DNA from: Gammaproteobacteria bacterium
GTDB taxonomy: Bacteria > Pseudomonadota > Gammaproteobacteria > Arenicellales > UBA868
Length of the DNA stretch: 64,000 nt
Reading direction: 5' to 3'
NCBI GenBank assembly: GCA_022451485.1
Contig: JAKUQS010000013.1
Location: 1-64,000 of the forward strand
Below are positions 27,485-36,794 of this stretch, one piece after another (within the stretch, counting starts at the first letter, position 1; every line of letters begins with the position of its first letter). The position numbers and the translations under genes are program-made. Under the pieces are notes generated by a model. That model ran no database searches, had not been told where the DNA came from, and was given only the letters and a program-made list of their open reading frames with translations.

Positions 27485-29844
27485 TGGAGCGGGCTCATCA
27501 TGTCAAATGCCTGCAACGCAATAGCTTCTTTCTTAGCAGGCACATTTTTATCCTTGGCGCCATCGATAGCTTGTCGATAAATTCTTGATGCTCGATGAAT
27601 CAGTAGCGAACCAAGATTTTTTCTCAAGAGTCTGTATCGATCGTCCAGTTCGAGTCCCTGCCGAAGCAATGACTCAGCGCGCTCTAGATTGCCAAGCGAT
27701 GCAAACACGCTCGCGAGATTATTATAGGGTTGCGGAAACTGTGGAAAAGCTTTGATCAGTCCCTCATAGACAGCGATTGCCTCATCGGGTCGGCCTTGAG
27801 TCATCAGTGTGAGCGCGTTATTGAAGTTGTCGATAGCCTCCGCGGACGGTGTGGAGCGTTCCGGCTGTGAATCGGGTTGAGTTAAGGGCTGTTTCGTCGC
27901 GCCCGACTCGTTAGCCTTCGCCACTGATGCAGCCGCTTGTTTCTCGAACAATTGGACTCTATTGATCAGACTGATGTTTTCAGTTTCCAACAGTTCCGCA
28001 CTGAGCCGTTGCTGATCGAGAGTCTGTTCCAGCAGCACCTTTTGAGCGGTGAGTGTCTTTTCCGATGCGATGATTTCCTGTTGACGCTCCTTTAGTCGGT
28101 CAATTTGTGTGGCTAGGGCAGCCGTGCTGGCTTTGCTTTTCTCTAATAGACTCTGCAGATCGTCGTTGCGAGTTTGTAGCATTTTCTTTTTTTCAATCAG
28201 TGAGATGTTGGTTGTTTCTAGTGCTTGATGAGTTTTGGTGAGTGTGGCAATTTGCTCGTTGAGGGTTGCCCTGTCGTTGTCTAACCGAGTCTGAAGTTCG
28301 GTTATGCGAACATGTAATTCATTTTTCTTCTGATTCAGCTCCGTTTTTTCATTGGTTTGTATGGCGAGTTGTTGCGTTAAGCTCTTCAGATTGGTGGTTA
28401 GAACCAATTTCTCATTCAATATTGCTTTGTTGGTATCTTCTAACGCGTTGTAGGCGGTGGTTAAATTCTCTAGTTGCAGATTCAGCGAGACTTCATCTTT
28501 TTCTTCTTGTGCGCGTTGTTGTTGGAGCGTGGAGTCCCGTCTAGACAATGCTTTGTTTTCATTTACCAAAGCCGCGTTAGTTGCGTTGGCCGCTGCTACA
28601 GTCGCGGTTAGTTTTTGATATTGTTTTTCCAGTGTTTGGGTGGCGGCTTTTGCGACCATGAGTTCTTGGCGAAGTTGTGTGCCGCGTGCAGTCGCGGTGG
28701 CTAGTTTCTTTGAAAGCGTTTTGTTTTCCTCGACTAACGTGGTGTTAGTCGCTTTGACTGTTGTTAGGCTGTTGTTCAGTTGCTTGCGTTGTTGTTCGAG
28801 TGCGTGATTTGTGGTTGCTGCAGTGTCTAATTGTTTCCTTAGTTCGACATTCAATGCATTGGCGGTGGTTAGTTTGTTTTGAAGTTGCCGCATCGCTTCA
28901 GGTTCATCTGCAGCAGCTTGTTCTGTTTTTGCTTGAGGTGAGGCGTCGTCAGGTGTTTTTGTCGTGGCCACTGGTTGTTGACTAGTCATTCCAGCCCCAC
29001 TGATCGCAATGGATTCATGACGTGAGGTTTCAAGAGCTGCAATTCCGCCTGCTACAGCATCATCGCCTGGTCGAAGGTGCAGGCCGCCGATTAGCATGCC
29101 ACGTTGCATCAGGCCTAGTGCACTACGCGCACCCAGATAACCATTGGTTTCGGCCATTTGAATCCAAAAAGTGGCTTGAGCTGCATTACGGGCTACGCCG
29201 CGTCCAAAGTAATAAGCTAGCCCCAAGTTGAACTGTGATGCTGGATCGCGTTTCTCTGCTGCCCGATTCCACCAGTAAACTGCCATGGTCGCATCTGCGG
29301 TGGTGCCGATGCCTTCCCAGTACATTCCGCCTAGATTGAACATGGCTGCAGTGTTACCGGCTTTAGCAGCGATCTTGAACCATTGTAGTGACTGCTTGGC
29401 ATTACTTTTAACGCCTTGGCCTTTTAGCAGGACCAGCCCAAGAGCATATTGCGCGTCGGTTGTTCCTCGTTCAGCCCCGCGTTTCCACAGAGTAACTGCT
29501 GTGTCGAATGCCCCCGCCTGGTAAGCGACTAACGCCTGGGCCAGTCGGTGCCCGGACTTAGCGGCCATCTGGAACCAGCGCATGGCTTTGCGCGGGTCGC
29601 GAGCTATTCCATGGCCTTTAAGGTAAGCGACGCCGAGAGCGTACTGAGCATCGGGGTTATCATTTGCGGCGAGTTTTCGCCAGATCTTGATAGCGGCGGG
29701 ATAATTACCGTCGCGGTAGGCTTGCAAAGCAGCATCGGTCTCACCAGAGGCCCACGCAGCTTGTCCTGCCAGAGCGCAGGCCATAAATACTGCAATGAGC
29801 GCGGTGCGTATTACCGACGAATGCTGGCCCGGGCCCTGGACCAT
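27481..29844 (-). CDS. Sel1-repeat / coiled-coil / TPR periplasmic protein
   Basis: About 787 aa from ATG 29844 (start uncertain; the frame is open to 29940 and overlaps the upstream gene). Signal-like helix VIRTALIAVFMACALAGQAAWAS. Then about six Sel1 repeats (DAQYALGVAYLKGHG..., MFNLGGMYWEG..., SQFNLGLAYYFGRG), followed by a coiled coil of roughly 340 residues full of LxxxNxxL heptads (residues about 315-660), and a C-terminal TPR pair (FPQPYNNLASVFASLGNLERAE). I do not recognise a named family. The architecture suggests a periplasmic scaffold spanning some distance, linked by position to the L,D-transpeptidase. Confidence 0.8.
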   Translation of the reverse strand: MVQGPGQHSSVIRTALIAVFMACALAGQAAWASGETDAALQAYRDGNYPAAIKIWRKLAANDNPDAQYALGVAYLKGHGIARDPRKAMRWFQMAAKSGHRLAQALVAYQAGAFDTAVTLWKRGAERGTTDAQYALGLVLLKGQGVKSNAKQSLQWFKIAAKAGNTAAMFNLGGMYWEGIGTTADATMAVYWWNRAAEKRDPASQFNLGLAYYFGRGVARNAAQATFWIQMAETNGYLGARSALGLMQRGMLIGGLHLRPGDDAVAGGIAALETSRHESIAISGAGMTSQQPVATTKTPDDASPQAKTEQAAADEPEAMRQLQNKLTTANALNVELRKQLDTAATTNHALEQQRKQLNNSLTTVKATNTTLVEENKTLSKKLATATARGTQLRQELMVAKAATQTLEKQYQKLTATVAAANATNAALVNENKALSRRDSTLQQQRAQEEKDEVSLNLQLENLTTAYNALEDTNKAILNEKLVLTTNLKSLTQQLAIQTNEKTELNQKKNELHVRITELQTRLDNDRATLNEQIATLTKTHQALETTNISLIEKKKMLQTRNDDLQSLLEKSKASTAALATQIDRLKERQQEIIASEKTLTAQKVLLEQTLDQQRLSAELLETENISLINRVQLFEKQAAASVAKANESGATKQPLTQPDSQPERSTPSAEAIDNFNNALTLMTQGRPDEAIAVYEGLIKAFPQFPQPYNNLASVFASLGNLERAESLLRQGLELDDRYRLLRKNLGSLLIHRASRIYRQAIDGAKDKNVPAKKEAIALQAFDMMSPLQ

Positions 29845-31454
29845 TTCTCTGTCCATTCGGCAGTCACTGTGTCGAGTATGTCCAATTGGTCGCGCCGCAT
29901 CCAGCCGGCGACTGAGTCCAGTGCTCGCAGCCGCGTCCATTCGCCTTGCCGACTGATAATCGATATTTTCTGACCCTTTCGCAACTGGCCGAGCACTCGC
30001 GAATCTGCGCCAGTTGAAGGCATTGAACGGGCGCGAACATTCGGGGTGTTAACGACGGCGATTTTCCCCATGTCTTTAATCAGCTTTCCGTAGACCCATA
30101 CCGCAAGCCCATTTGGGATTTGAACTGACACATATGCGCCACGTTCGCTAAGAACACGAACCGGTGTGCCTCGAGTGATGAAAGCCAATATCGGCGCATT
30201 TGAGCGGGCCGTGCCGAGCACTTCGCTGGAGGGAGACCGAACCAACGCGGCGCGCGGTTTCTGGCCGGTCTTGTCATTATCGAGTTTGTCAGCCACTGGT
30301 GCTGTTTTCGCTGACGGCTGGGGCGATCGTTTACTGTCTTCGATTCTGCTTTGACTGGCGCTGGCCCAGCGCGCCTGCCAGGATTTGGTAGGTGCATCAA
30401 GTACTTCAAAGTCACTGGTCCGCACCCAGGTCTTGATCGAAGTTGCAATCAATTTCCATTTTCCTGCTGTCTCAATCACTCGAACACGTTCGCCAGCCTT
30501 GAGCTTGGTGATCACAGTTGAGCTAACCCCGGTGCCTGGTTTTGAGCGTGCCCGCACTCCGACCCCGCGAATGGTTGCTCGGTCAGCATTACCTTTAACG
30601 TACTTGCCAAACACCCAAGCCAGAGAACCTGCAGGCACGTCTACCTGAGCCCAGTCATCCGTTGCTGAGACGATCTTGATCGGTGTGCCCAGTGTCAGCG
30701 TGTCGAACACAGTGGCAGAATGTTTCGGTGCAATTCGAAGAGAAGCTGTCTCAGCGCTAATGATGCCTGCGGTGTAATGCTGCGCATCGTCAGCAGTGGC
30801 AGTTTCGGTGGCGTGGGTGTTCGCTACATTCGACTTCGAAGGTTCGCTGGCGGTGGTCGTCGAGGCTGTAACTTTGTTTTCAGTCTGTGTCTCGCTGGTG
30901 CCAACCCCGGCCGAGGGGGTGGATCGGGTTGCGATGCGGTTCTGAAGTGCGGGCAGCGCACGTCGGGCGTCCGCATGACCGCTATTGGCCGCCGAGGTAA
31001 GCAGTGCTTGGGCTTTATCGTCGTCCTGTTCTGCCCCTTTGCCTAGGGAGTAGGCGAGGCCAAGGTTGTACTGGGAAGCGGGGTCACCTTTGGCGGCCGC
31101 TTTCTTCCACCACTTTACCGCCGTGGCATAGCTTTTAGGTAGTCCTTTCCCCTCCCATGCAGCCACACCTAGATTAAACATGGCGTCTGGATGACCGTGA
31201 TCAGCCGCTTTCTGAAACCACTCGAGTGCTGTCTCTAGTTCTTTGCGCACGCCCTGGCCTTTGTAATGGATAACGCCGACGGCATACTGCGCGTCACGAT
31301 CGCCTTCCTCAGCGAGGCGCTGCCAGATGGACAGTGCCGCCGTGTAATCTTCGTTTCGATAGGCTTCAGTCGCCATCTTCCACTCGTCGGCTGAAACTGA
31401 GCCAGATACCAGCAGCAGTAGTAAAGCGAGAACCAGGGGGGCAGTTTTGGACAT
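29811..31454 (-). CDS. Sel1-repeat protein with SH3b domains
   Basis: 547-aa exported protein with signal peptide MSKTAPLVLALLLLLVSGSVSA. Residues 23-170 hold about four Sel1 repeats (YAVGVIHYKGQGV, FNLGVAAWEGKG, YNLGLAYSLGKG). After a Ser/Thr-rich linker come two blocks, about 225-345 and 405-535, each with a pair of bacterial SH3-like domains (SLRIAPKHSATVFDTLTLG; GVGVRARSKPGTGVSS; NVRARSMPSTGADSRV). SH3b domains commonly bind peptidoglycan. It is first in a coupled trio with the coiled-coil Sel1 protein and the L,D-transpeptidase, which points to cell-wall organisation (inference). Confidence 0.82.
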   Translation of the reverse strand: MSKTAPLVLALLLLLVSGSVSADEWKMATEAYRNEDYTAALSIWQRLAEEGDRDAQYAVGVIHYKGQGVRKELETALEWFQKAADHGHPDAMFNLGVAAWEGKGLPKSYATAVKWWKKAAAKGDPASQYNLGLAYSLGKGAEQDDDKAQALLTSAANSGHADARRALPALQNRIATRSTPSAGVGTSETQTENKVTASTTTASEPSKSNVANTHATETATADDAQHYTAGIISAETASLRIAPKHSATVFDTLTLGTPIKIVSATDDWAQVDVPAGSLAWVFGKYVKGNADRATIRGVGVRARSKPGTGVSSTVITKLKAGERVRVIETAGKWKLIATSIKTWVRTSDFEVLDAPTKSWQARWASASQSRIEDSKRSPQPSAKTAPVADKLDNDKTGQKPRAALVRSPSSEVLGTARSNAPILAFITRGTPVRVLSERGAYVSVQIPNGLAVWVYGKLIKDMGKIAVVNTPNVRARSMPSTGADSRVLGQLRKGQKISIISRQGEWTRLRALDSVAGWMRRDQLDILDTVTAEWTEKWSRARASIRR

Positions 31455-31541
31455 TAGTCGAGCGTGCGGATAATGCGATGTGGACGATATGGGCAGGGTG
31501 TTAATGCCACAGGGTAACGAAACTTGGGTGACTTGGCGACA

Positions 31542-32159
31542 TCAGTATGGCCAGACATCTAGAAAGTCGTTAATTTCTTTGGTCCCCTCCCAGATCATGA
31601 TGGCGGCAACATGGAGAATTATCGCAAAACCAACGTAACCGATCCAACGATGATTCACCAGCAGTCGTGCCATGAGGCTGGCTCCCACCGCCATTAAGGC
31701 GATCGAAAGGCCTAGCCCTATCACCAAGATTACCGGGTGATGACGAGCAATGCCGGCGATAGCCAGTACGTTATCGAGTGACATCGACAGATCCGCGATG
31801 ATAATCCGGATGATGGCTCGGCTCATCGATGTCGAGCTTGATGGCGAATTCTCGAGCGCGGATCGGTCAGGGCTTGGCGGTTGCCTAAGATTTCGCCACA
31901 GATGCCAGCAGACCCACGATAGTAGCAGGCCACCGATTAACAGAAGCCCAGGCACCAGAAGTAACTGTGCAGTTACCAGTGCAAATGCGATTCGGGTGAC
32001 TGCAGCAAACGCAATCCCGATCAGGATCACGCGTTGACGCATGGCGGCCGGCACTGTCGCGGCGAAAAGACCAATGACAATAGCGTTGTCGCCAGCCAGG
32101 ACGAGATCAACGAGTATTACTTGTGCCAATGCACCTAGTTCGTCAATGGTCACAAACAT
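31542..32159 (-). CDS. TerC-family integral membrane protein (YjbE type)
   Basis: 205-aa protein of about seven hydrophobic helices with the two family signatures: VDLVLAGDNAIVIGL near residue 17 and ADLSMSLDNVLAIAG near residue 121. Their acidic residues within membrane helices suggest metal-ion handling, and TerC relatives include manganese exporters. The substrate is not resolved here. The promoter has a TATAAT flanked by an inverted repeat (32206-32233). Confidence 0.88.
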   Translation of the reverse strand: MFVTIDELGALAQVILVDLVLAGDNAIVIGLFAATVPAAMRQRVILIGIAFAAVTRIAFALVTAQLLLVPGLLLIGGLLLSWVCWHLWRNLRQPPSPDRSALENSPSSSTSMSRAIIRIIIADLSMSLDNVLAIAGIARHHPVILVIGLGLSIALMAVGASLMARLLVNHRWIGYVGFAIILHVAAIMIWEGTKEINDFLDVWPY

Positions 32160-32205
32160 AGATAGACAGGGTTCTTTAAAGATTGCGCTGTATGATTGAG
32201 TCGGC

Positions 32206-32233
32206 TGCCAATCTCAAATTATACCGATTGGCA
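32206..32233 (-). promoter_or_regulatory. Operator-like inverted repeat around the terC-family -10 box
   Basis: TGCCAATC (32206-32213) / GATTGGCA (32226-32233) flank a perfect TATAAT (32218-32223, read on the minus strand), 59 bp before the TerC-family start codon. No good -35 is visible. A dimeric repressor bound here would block the promoter; a 3-wavelength-free simple hairpin is the alternative reading. Confidence 0.45.
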
Positions 32234-32383
32234 CGCAGACTTTTAGTAGACCAGAAAGTGGTGGCTGTTTTGACTGAAAGTTTGCTTGACTGGACTGGCA
32301 TTGGAGTGGAGAGTTCTGTTCCATGGAGTAGGTGTTGTTAATGTGTGCTTGATTGCGCGAAATCGATGGAGACCAAATAAGAA

Positions 32384-33571
32384 ATGAATAATTCGACCCG
32401 TGTCGAGTTCGACTGGAGTGATCCGCTGTTGTTGGAACGTGCTCTGAGCGAGGAAGAGCGACTGGTGCGCGAGACTGTCCAAGCATATTGTCAGGACAAA
32501 TTGATGCCGCGCATTCTCAAAGCCCACCGGGAGGAGCACTTTGATCGAGAGATTATGCAGGAAATGGGAAGTCTCGGGCTTCTGGGAGCAACCATTCAAG
32601 GATATGGATGTGCGGGCATGAGTTACGTGTGTTACGGCTTGATTGCGCGGGAAATTGAGCGAGTCGATAGTGGTTATCGGTCGGCCATGAGTGTTCAGTC
32701 GAGCTTGGTGATGTACCCTATTTACGCTTATGGAGATGAAGCACAACGGGAACGCTACCTCCCGAAATTAGCCACCGGGGAGTGGGTTGGGTGCTTTGGA
32801 TTAACTGAACCCGATCACGGGTCGGATGCGGGTAATCTGGTTACCCGTGCCGAAGCGGTGGCGGGCGGCTACCGACTGACCGGTGCCAAAATGTGGATTT
32901 CGAACTCTCCGATTGCCGATGTGTTCGTGGTCTGGGCGAAAGACCGTGGCAGTGTGATCCGCGGCTTTATCCTAGAGAAAGGCATGAATGGGCTCAGTAC
33001 GCCAAAGATTGAGGGCAAGTTTTCCCTTCGAGCCTCGGTAACGGGTGAAATTGTGATGGATAATGTTTTCGTTCCGGATCATCAGTTACTGGCTGGCGTC
33101 GAGGGGATCAAAGGGCCATTTGGATGTCTTAATCGTGCCCGTTACGGGATCGCCTGGGGCAGTATGGGTGCGGCTGAATTTTGTTGGCATGCTGCACGAA
33201 GCTACACCCTGGAGCGAAGTCAATTTGGTCGACCGCTTGCCGCCAATCAGTTGGTGCAGAAGAAATTGGCTGATATGCAGACAGAAATTACGCTCGGTCT
33301 ACATAGTTGTTTGCGCCTTGGTCGGTTAATGGATGATGGACTTGCGGCACCGGAGGCAGTGTCTTTGTTGAAGCGGAATAACTGTGGCAAGGCATTGGAC
33401 ATTGCCCGAACCGCACGGGATATGCACGGTGGTAATGGGGTTGCCGACGAATATCACGTGATTCGACATATGATGAATCTCGAAGCGGTGAATACTTACG
33501 AAGGGACTCACGATATCCACGCTTTGATACTGGGGCGGGCGCAAACTGGTATCCAGGCATTCACAACCTGA
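32384..33571 (+). CDS. gcdH: Glutaryl-CoA dehydrogenase-like acyl-CoA dehydrogenase
   Basis: 395-aa FAD enzyme that dehydrogenates and decarboxylates glutaryl-CoA to crotonyl-CoA, as in lysine and tryptophan breakdown. FAD/substrate segments [15 protein letters not shown] and [21 protein letters not shown] are clear. The catalytic glutamate is in [20 protein letters not shown], close to the GcdH consensus. GGAG stands about a dozen bases before the ATG. The next gene, 9 bp on, is a family III CoA-transferase, the usual partner that would make glutaryl-CoA from glutarate. Confidence 0.9.
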   Translation: MNNSTRVEFDWSDPLLLERALSEEERLVRETVQAYCQDKLMPRILKAHREEHFDREIMQEMGSLGLLGATIQGYGCAGMSYVCYGLIAREIERVDSGYRSAMSVQSSLVMYPIYAYGDEAQRERYLPKLATGEWVGCFGLTEPDHGSDAGNLVTRAEAVAGGYRLTGAKMWISNSPIADVFVVWAKDRGSVIRGFILEKGMNGLSTPKIEGKFSLRASVTGEIVMDNVFVPDHQLLAGVEGIKGPFGCLNRARYGIAWGSMGAAEFCWHAARSYTLERSQFGRPLAANQLVQKKLADMQTEITLGLHSCLRLGRLMDDGLAAPEAVSLLKRNNCGKALDIARTARDMHGGNGVADEYHVIRHMMNLEAVNTYEGTHDIHALILGRAQTGIQAFTT

Positions 33572-33580
33572 GGGTGCAGC

Positions 33581-34831
33581 ATGGCTGGTGCCTTAGCCCA
33601 TATTAGAGTGTTGGACCTCTCACGAATACTCGCGGGACCCTCGAGCACCCAAATCTTGTGTGATCTTGGTGCTGAAGTCATCAAGATAGAACACCCTGAG
33701 CGTGGCGATGACACGCGGGCTTGGGGGCCCCCTTTCCTTAGCAACCCGGCGAAAGGTGGTGCCCCGGAATCGGCTTATTTGCTGGCGGCCAATCGAGGTA
33801 AGAAATCCGTTGCAGTGGATATCACGTCAACTCGTGGTAGTGCTCTTGTTCAACAGTTAGTAAAACAATGCGATATTGTTGTGGAGAACTTCAAGGTCGG
33901 TGGCCTGAAAAAATATGGTCTTGACTACGAATCTCTTTCGGCTATTAAGCCTGATCTCATTTATTGCTCGATTACCGGGTTTGGTCAGACCGGGCCCTAT
34001 GCCCACCGCCCAGGTTACGACCTTATGGCACAGGCGCAGGGCGGGTTAATGAGTATCACGGGTGAGCGTGATGATCAGCCCGGGGGAGGACCTCAGAAGG
34101 TCGGTGTTGCCGCTGCTGATTTGATGACAGGGATGTATGCGTGTGTTTCGATTCTGGCCGCGCTAGCCCATCGCGAACAGACTGGAGAGGGTCAACATAC
34201 TGATTTAGCGTTACTTGATTCACAGGTTGCAATGTTGGCAAACCAGGGCATGTTCTATCTCGTGTCTGGAGAATCTCCAGGTCGTAGCGGTAATGCACAT
34301 GCAACGGTTGTTCCCTACGGTACCTTTCCCGTTGCTGATGGAGAAATCGCGCTCGCTATTGGTAATGACAGTCAGTTTCAACGTTTTTGTAAAGTGGCTG
34401 GACTGGTTGAGACTGGAAAAGATGACCGGTTTCTGCACAATCGTGACCGCGTGGCGAATCGGGACCTACTGCTAGAGCAAATGGGCGCGGCACTTGTCAC
34501 GCGAACGCGTGCTGAATGGCTAATAGCATTGGAAGAGGTGGGCGTACCGTGTGGGCCAATTAACAGCGTTGGCGAAGCGTTTTCAGATCCCCAGGTACAG
34601 TCTCGTGGTATGTGTTGGGAAGTCGATCACCCGTTTCGATCGAAACTGCAACTGGTGGCTAATCCCATTCATATGTCGCGCACCCCGCCGATGCCCCAAG
34701 GTCCGCCGCCGTTACTGGGTCAACACACTGCCGCGGTACTTAGCGATCTTCTGAGTTTTGGGGAGTCAGAGATTGACGAACTCGTTACCCAAAAGGTGGT
34801 TTTCTGCAACCCAGTTGTTGTTACATCCTAA
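33581..34831 (+). CDS. CaiB/BaiF family (family III) CoA-transferase, probably glutarate-specific
   Basis: 416-aa enzyme that moves CoA between carboxylic acids. It begins IRVLDLSRILAGPSSTQILCDLGAEVIKIEHPERGDD, and the catalytic aspartate is in GYDLMAQAQGG. It is directly downstream of gcdH in the same orientation, which makes succinyl-CoA:glutarate CoA-transferase the most likely role. Formyl-, carnitine- or itaconate-type transferases share the fold and cannot be excluded from the sequence alone. Confidence 0.87.
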   Translation: MAGALAHIRVLDLSRILAGPSSTQILCDLGAEVIKIEHPERGDDTRAWGPPFLSNPAKGGAPESAYLLAANRGKKSVAVDITSTRGSALVQQLVKQCDIVVENFKVGGLKKYGLDYESLSAIKPDLIYCSITGFGQTGPYAHRPGYDLMAQAQGGLMSITGERDDQPGGGPQKVGVAAADLMTGMYACVSILAALAHREQTGEGQHTDLALLDSQVAMLANQGMFYLVSGESPGRSGNAHATVVPYGTFPVADGEIALAIGNDSQFQRFCKVAGLVETGKDDRFLHNRDRVANRDLLLEQMGAALVTRTRAEWLIALEEVGVPCGPINSVGEAFSDPQVQSRGMCWEVDHPFRSKLQLVANPIHMSRTPPMPQGPPPLLGQHTAAVLSDLLSFGESEIDELVTQKVVFCNPVVVTS

Positions 34832-34874
34832 AGTTTAAGTTCGTAATACTATGTCAGGGCGGTATCAGCTGTAT

Positions 34875-36386
34875 TCACGTCTTAGACTTCAATCGAAAGT
34901 TAATTGGGATTTGATCTGATCGAGTCACAGGCAGCGCGTCTTCGGGGAGAGGTTCATATCTCCAGTGTCGGACAGCATCCATCGCAGCGCTGTCCAGCAG
35001 TTTAAAACCGCTGCTGCGTTTCAGTGTGACCCTGTTGACAGCCCCGGTGGGTTGGATGCTAACAGTCAAGATTACATCGCCTTGCAGGCGTTTTTTGATC
35101 GCAAGACGTGGGTAAACTGGTTTGGGGTTCCCGGCGATGGGCTGCGGTTGATGATTTGATGAGGCATCCCCCGGGGGTGCAGAAGTAGTTACGGTCATTG
35201 TCGCCTGGGTTGTTGAAGTCTGGCGATCACTGGTGGTTACGGTAAGTTGTTTTTCTAAACGCTTGATTTCTGTTCTTAGGTTTTTTTCGATAATTCCTGC
35301 GCGATGTAACTGTGCGGTCGTTTGTTGTTTGTGGTCCCGCAATTGTTTGTTTTCGGTGTGGGCGCGTTTTAGCTGCATACGAGCCGCGTCGCGCTCCGCG
35401 GTTCGATTCAGTTGATCGCGTTTAATTTCGGCACGCAGCCTGTCAGTGAGTTGGGTTGCCGTTGTATGGCGCTCCCTCAGGAGATCGGCTTTCCTTATTG
35501 TTTGTTCAAGCGCATTCTTGTGGCGTACCTGTTCCTGTTTTGAGGCGGCCGATATAGCGGCTACCTGCTCGCGCAGAGTGCTGTTCTGTCTGATCCTTTC
35601 AGCAGCATCATCCACCAGCATCTGTTTCTGGGATTCTAGTTTCTGTGTGGTATTGCGCAGACGTTGGTTGGACGTCTCGAGGATAGCCACTGTTTCTGTT
35701 AGACGGGTATGGTCGAGTTTGATCAGCGTCTCTCGCTCCTTCGCAGCCGCAATTTGATCAGCCTGACTTAGCGTTTGATTCTTCAACTTTTGATTTTCAT
35801 CGACCTGTAGCTTGTGGAGCTGCTGTTGCTGGTCGCTCGTTTGATGGAGGCGTGTGTTCTGTGCAAGTGATGTCTTATATAAGCGAGTCAGCTCCTTATG
35901 TTGGGCTTGAAGAGCTTCCTGGGATTGAGTCTGGCGCGTGATTTCAAGACGTAATCCCAAGTTGTCCCGGGCCATTGTTACCCGCTCCCGCTGCAGGTTT
36001 TCGATCCTTCCCACCTGTCGTTGGCTGTGCTGTTTCATGACGACTATTTCTTGAGTCTGTCTATCTACCGCTTTACGCAGTCGTTTGTAGTGTGATTGCA
36101 TCGCCGACAGCGCGGGTTCTAATGATTTACTGTGGGATGCCGCTGCTGCACGAGTGATTTGGCTACCTATGACCTGGTCTTCGATGGTAATAATGGCCTG
36201 CAGATCAGCGGTGAGTGGAAGAGGAATAGGAACGGACGGACGGAGTTGATCAGCGCCAGAAAACAGCGCGGCATGGAGACCTGTCGAAAGCACCAAACTC
36301 CAGACGATCGGATGTTTTACCGTTCGCCACGTCCCGGGCAAACTTACAGCCGCAGAGTGTGCAGTTCTGGTTGTGTCAGACTTCAT
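34875..36386 (-). CDS. TonB-like energy transducer with a long coiled coil, B12-linked
   Basis: About 503 aa from ATG 36386 (alternatives: ATG 36470 or GTG 36500, the latter at the riboswitch edge). The N-terminus has one membrane anchor (HPIVWSLVLSTGLHAALFSG). Residues of roughly 95-345 form a long Gln/Glu/Arg-rich coiled coil in place of the Pro-rich spacer of ordinary TonB. The last 85 residues are a TonB C-terminal domain (PVYPRLAIKKRLQGDVILTVS ... SSGFKLLDSAAMDAVRHWRYEP). It is preceded by a cobalamin riboswitch and divergent from btuCD, so it probably energises the B12 receptor encoded nearby. ExbB/ExbD are not in the window. Confidence 0.85.
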   Translation of the reverse strand: MKSDTTRTAHSAAVSLPGTWRTVKHPIVWSLVLSTGLHAALFSGADQLRPSVPIPLPLTADLQAIITIEDQVIGSQITRAAAASHSKSLEPALSAMQSHYKRLRKAVDRQTQEIVVMKQHSQRQVGRIENLQRERVTMARDNLGLRLEITRQTQSQEALQAQHKELTRLYKTSLAQNTRLHQTSDQQQQLHKLQVDENQKLKNQTLSQADQIAAAKERETLIKLDHTRLTETVAILETSNQRLRNTTQKLESQKQMLVDDAAERIRQNSTLREQVAAISAASKQEQVRHKNALEQTIRKADLLRERHTTATQLTDRLRAEIKRDQLNRTAERDAARMQLKRAHTENKQLRDHKQQTTAQLHRAGIIEKNLRTEIKRLEKQLTVTTSDRQTSTTQATMTVTTSAPPGDASSNHQPQPIAGNPKPVYPRLAIKKRLQGDVILTVSIQPTGAVNRVTLKRSSGFKLLDSAAMDAVRHWRYEPLPEDALPVTRSDQIPINFRLKSKT

Positions 36387-36500
36387 CCCACCAACGTGCG
36401 TTTCATATCGGAACCAGTCATTGTTTCGACGATACGCCGCCAGATGGGTTTTGACCCACACCCCGGACATGTCCCGGCCCCGGGTGAGCGACGCGGGCAC

Positions 36501-36661
36501 TGGCAGGTCTCCTGGCTTGCGGATCGGGGCGGACTGATTGGCCTTCCCGGCGTGACGCCAGTGGTTATCATAATCTTCCGCTAGCCGCTTACAGTTGCGG
36601 GTACAGCCCGGACTACCGTCAGTGTGGACGTTTCCGGTTCCCTATTAACCCCAGTTGGGGG
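36501..36661 (-). ncRNA. Cobalamin riboswitch upstream of the tonB-like gene
   Basis: Minus-strand 5' leader. In order: AATAGGGAACC (near 36647), GGCTGTACCCGCAACTGTAAGCGG (core near 36588-36607), the B12 box CCACTGGCG (36556-36564), CGGGAAGGC (36541-36549) and the terminal GCCAGGAGACCTGCC (36502-36516). This order and spacing are those of the AdoCbl-type element. A GC-rich inverted repeat downstream (36459-36486) contains the ATG at 36470 and could be part of the expression platform. Adenosylcobalamin binding should lower expression of the downstream gene. Confidence 0.9.
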
Positions 36662-36677
36662 CCATTGCCTAGGGTTT

Positions 36678-36706
36678 AGTAAAAGCGAAAAGGTAGCAGA
36701 ATTCAA
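36678..36706 (-). promoter_or_regulatory. Putative promoter of the tonB-like riboswitch leader
   Basis: Minus strand: TTGAAT (36701-36706), 17-bp spacer, TTTACT (36678-36683), placed so that transcription would start just before the riboswitch. Confidence 0.5.
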
Positions 36707-36794
36707 GCCCGGTTACACACGATTATGGAGCGCAGCGAGAACATCTAGCTATACTGCTCTTCTTCCTTTTTGATCCCCCTATCTTGCCCTACTT

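Noticed and set aside
36132-36584. Plus-strand open frame of 150 codons opposite the tonB-like gene and riboswitch
   Set aside because: It lies antisense to a clear TonB-domain gene and a conserved cobalamin riboswitch, has no family features, and its composition follows the opposite strand's codon pattern.
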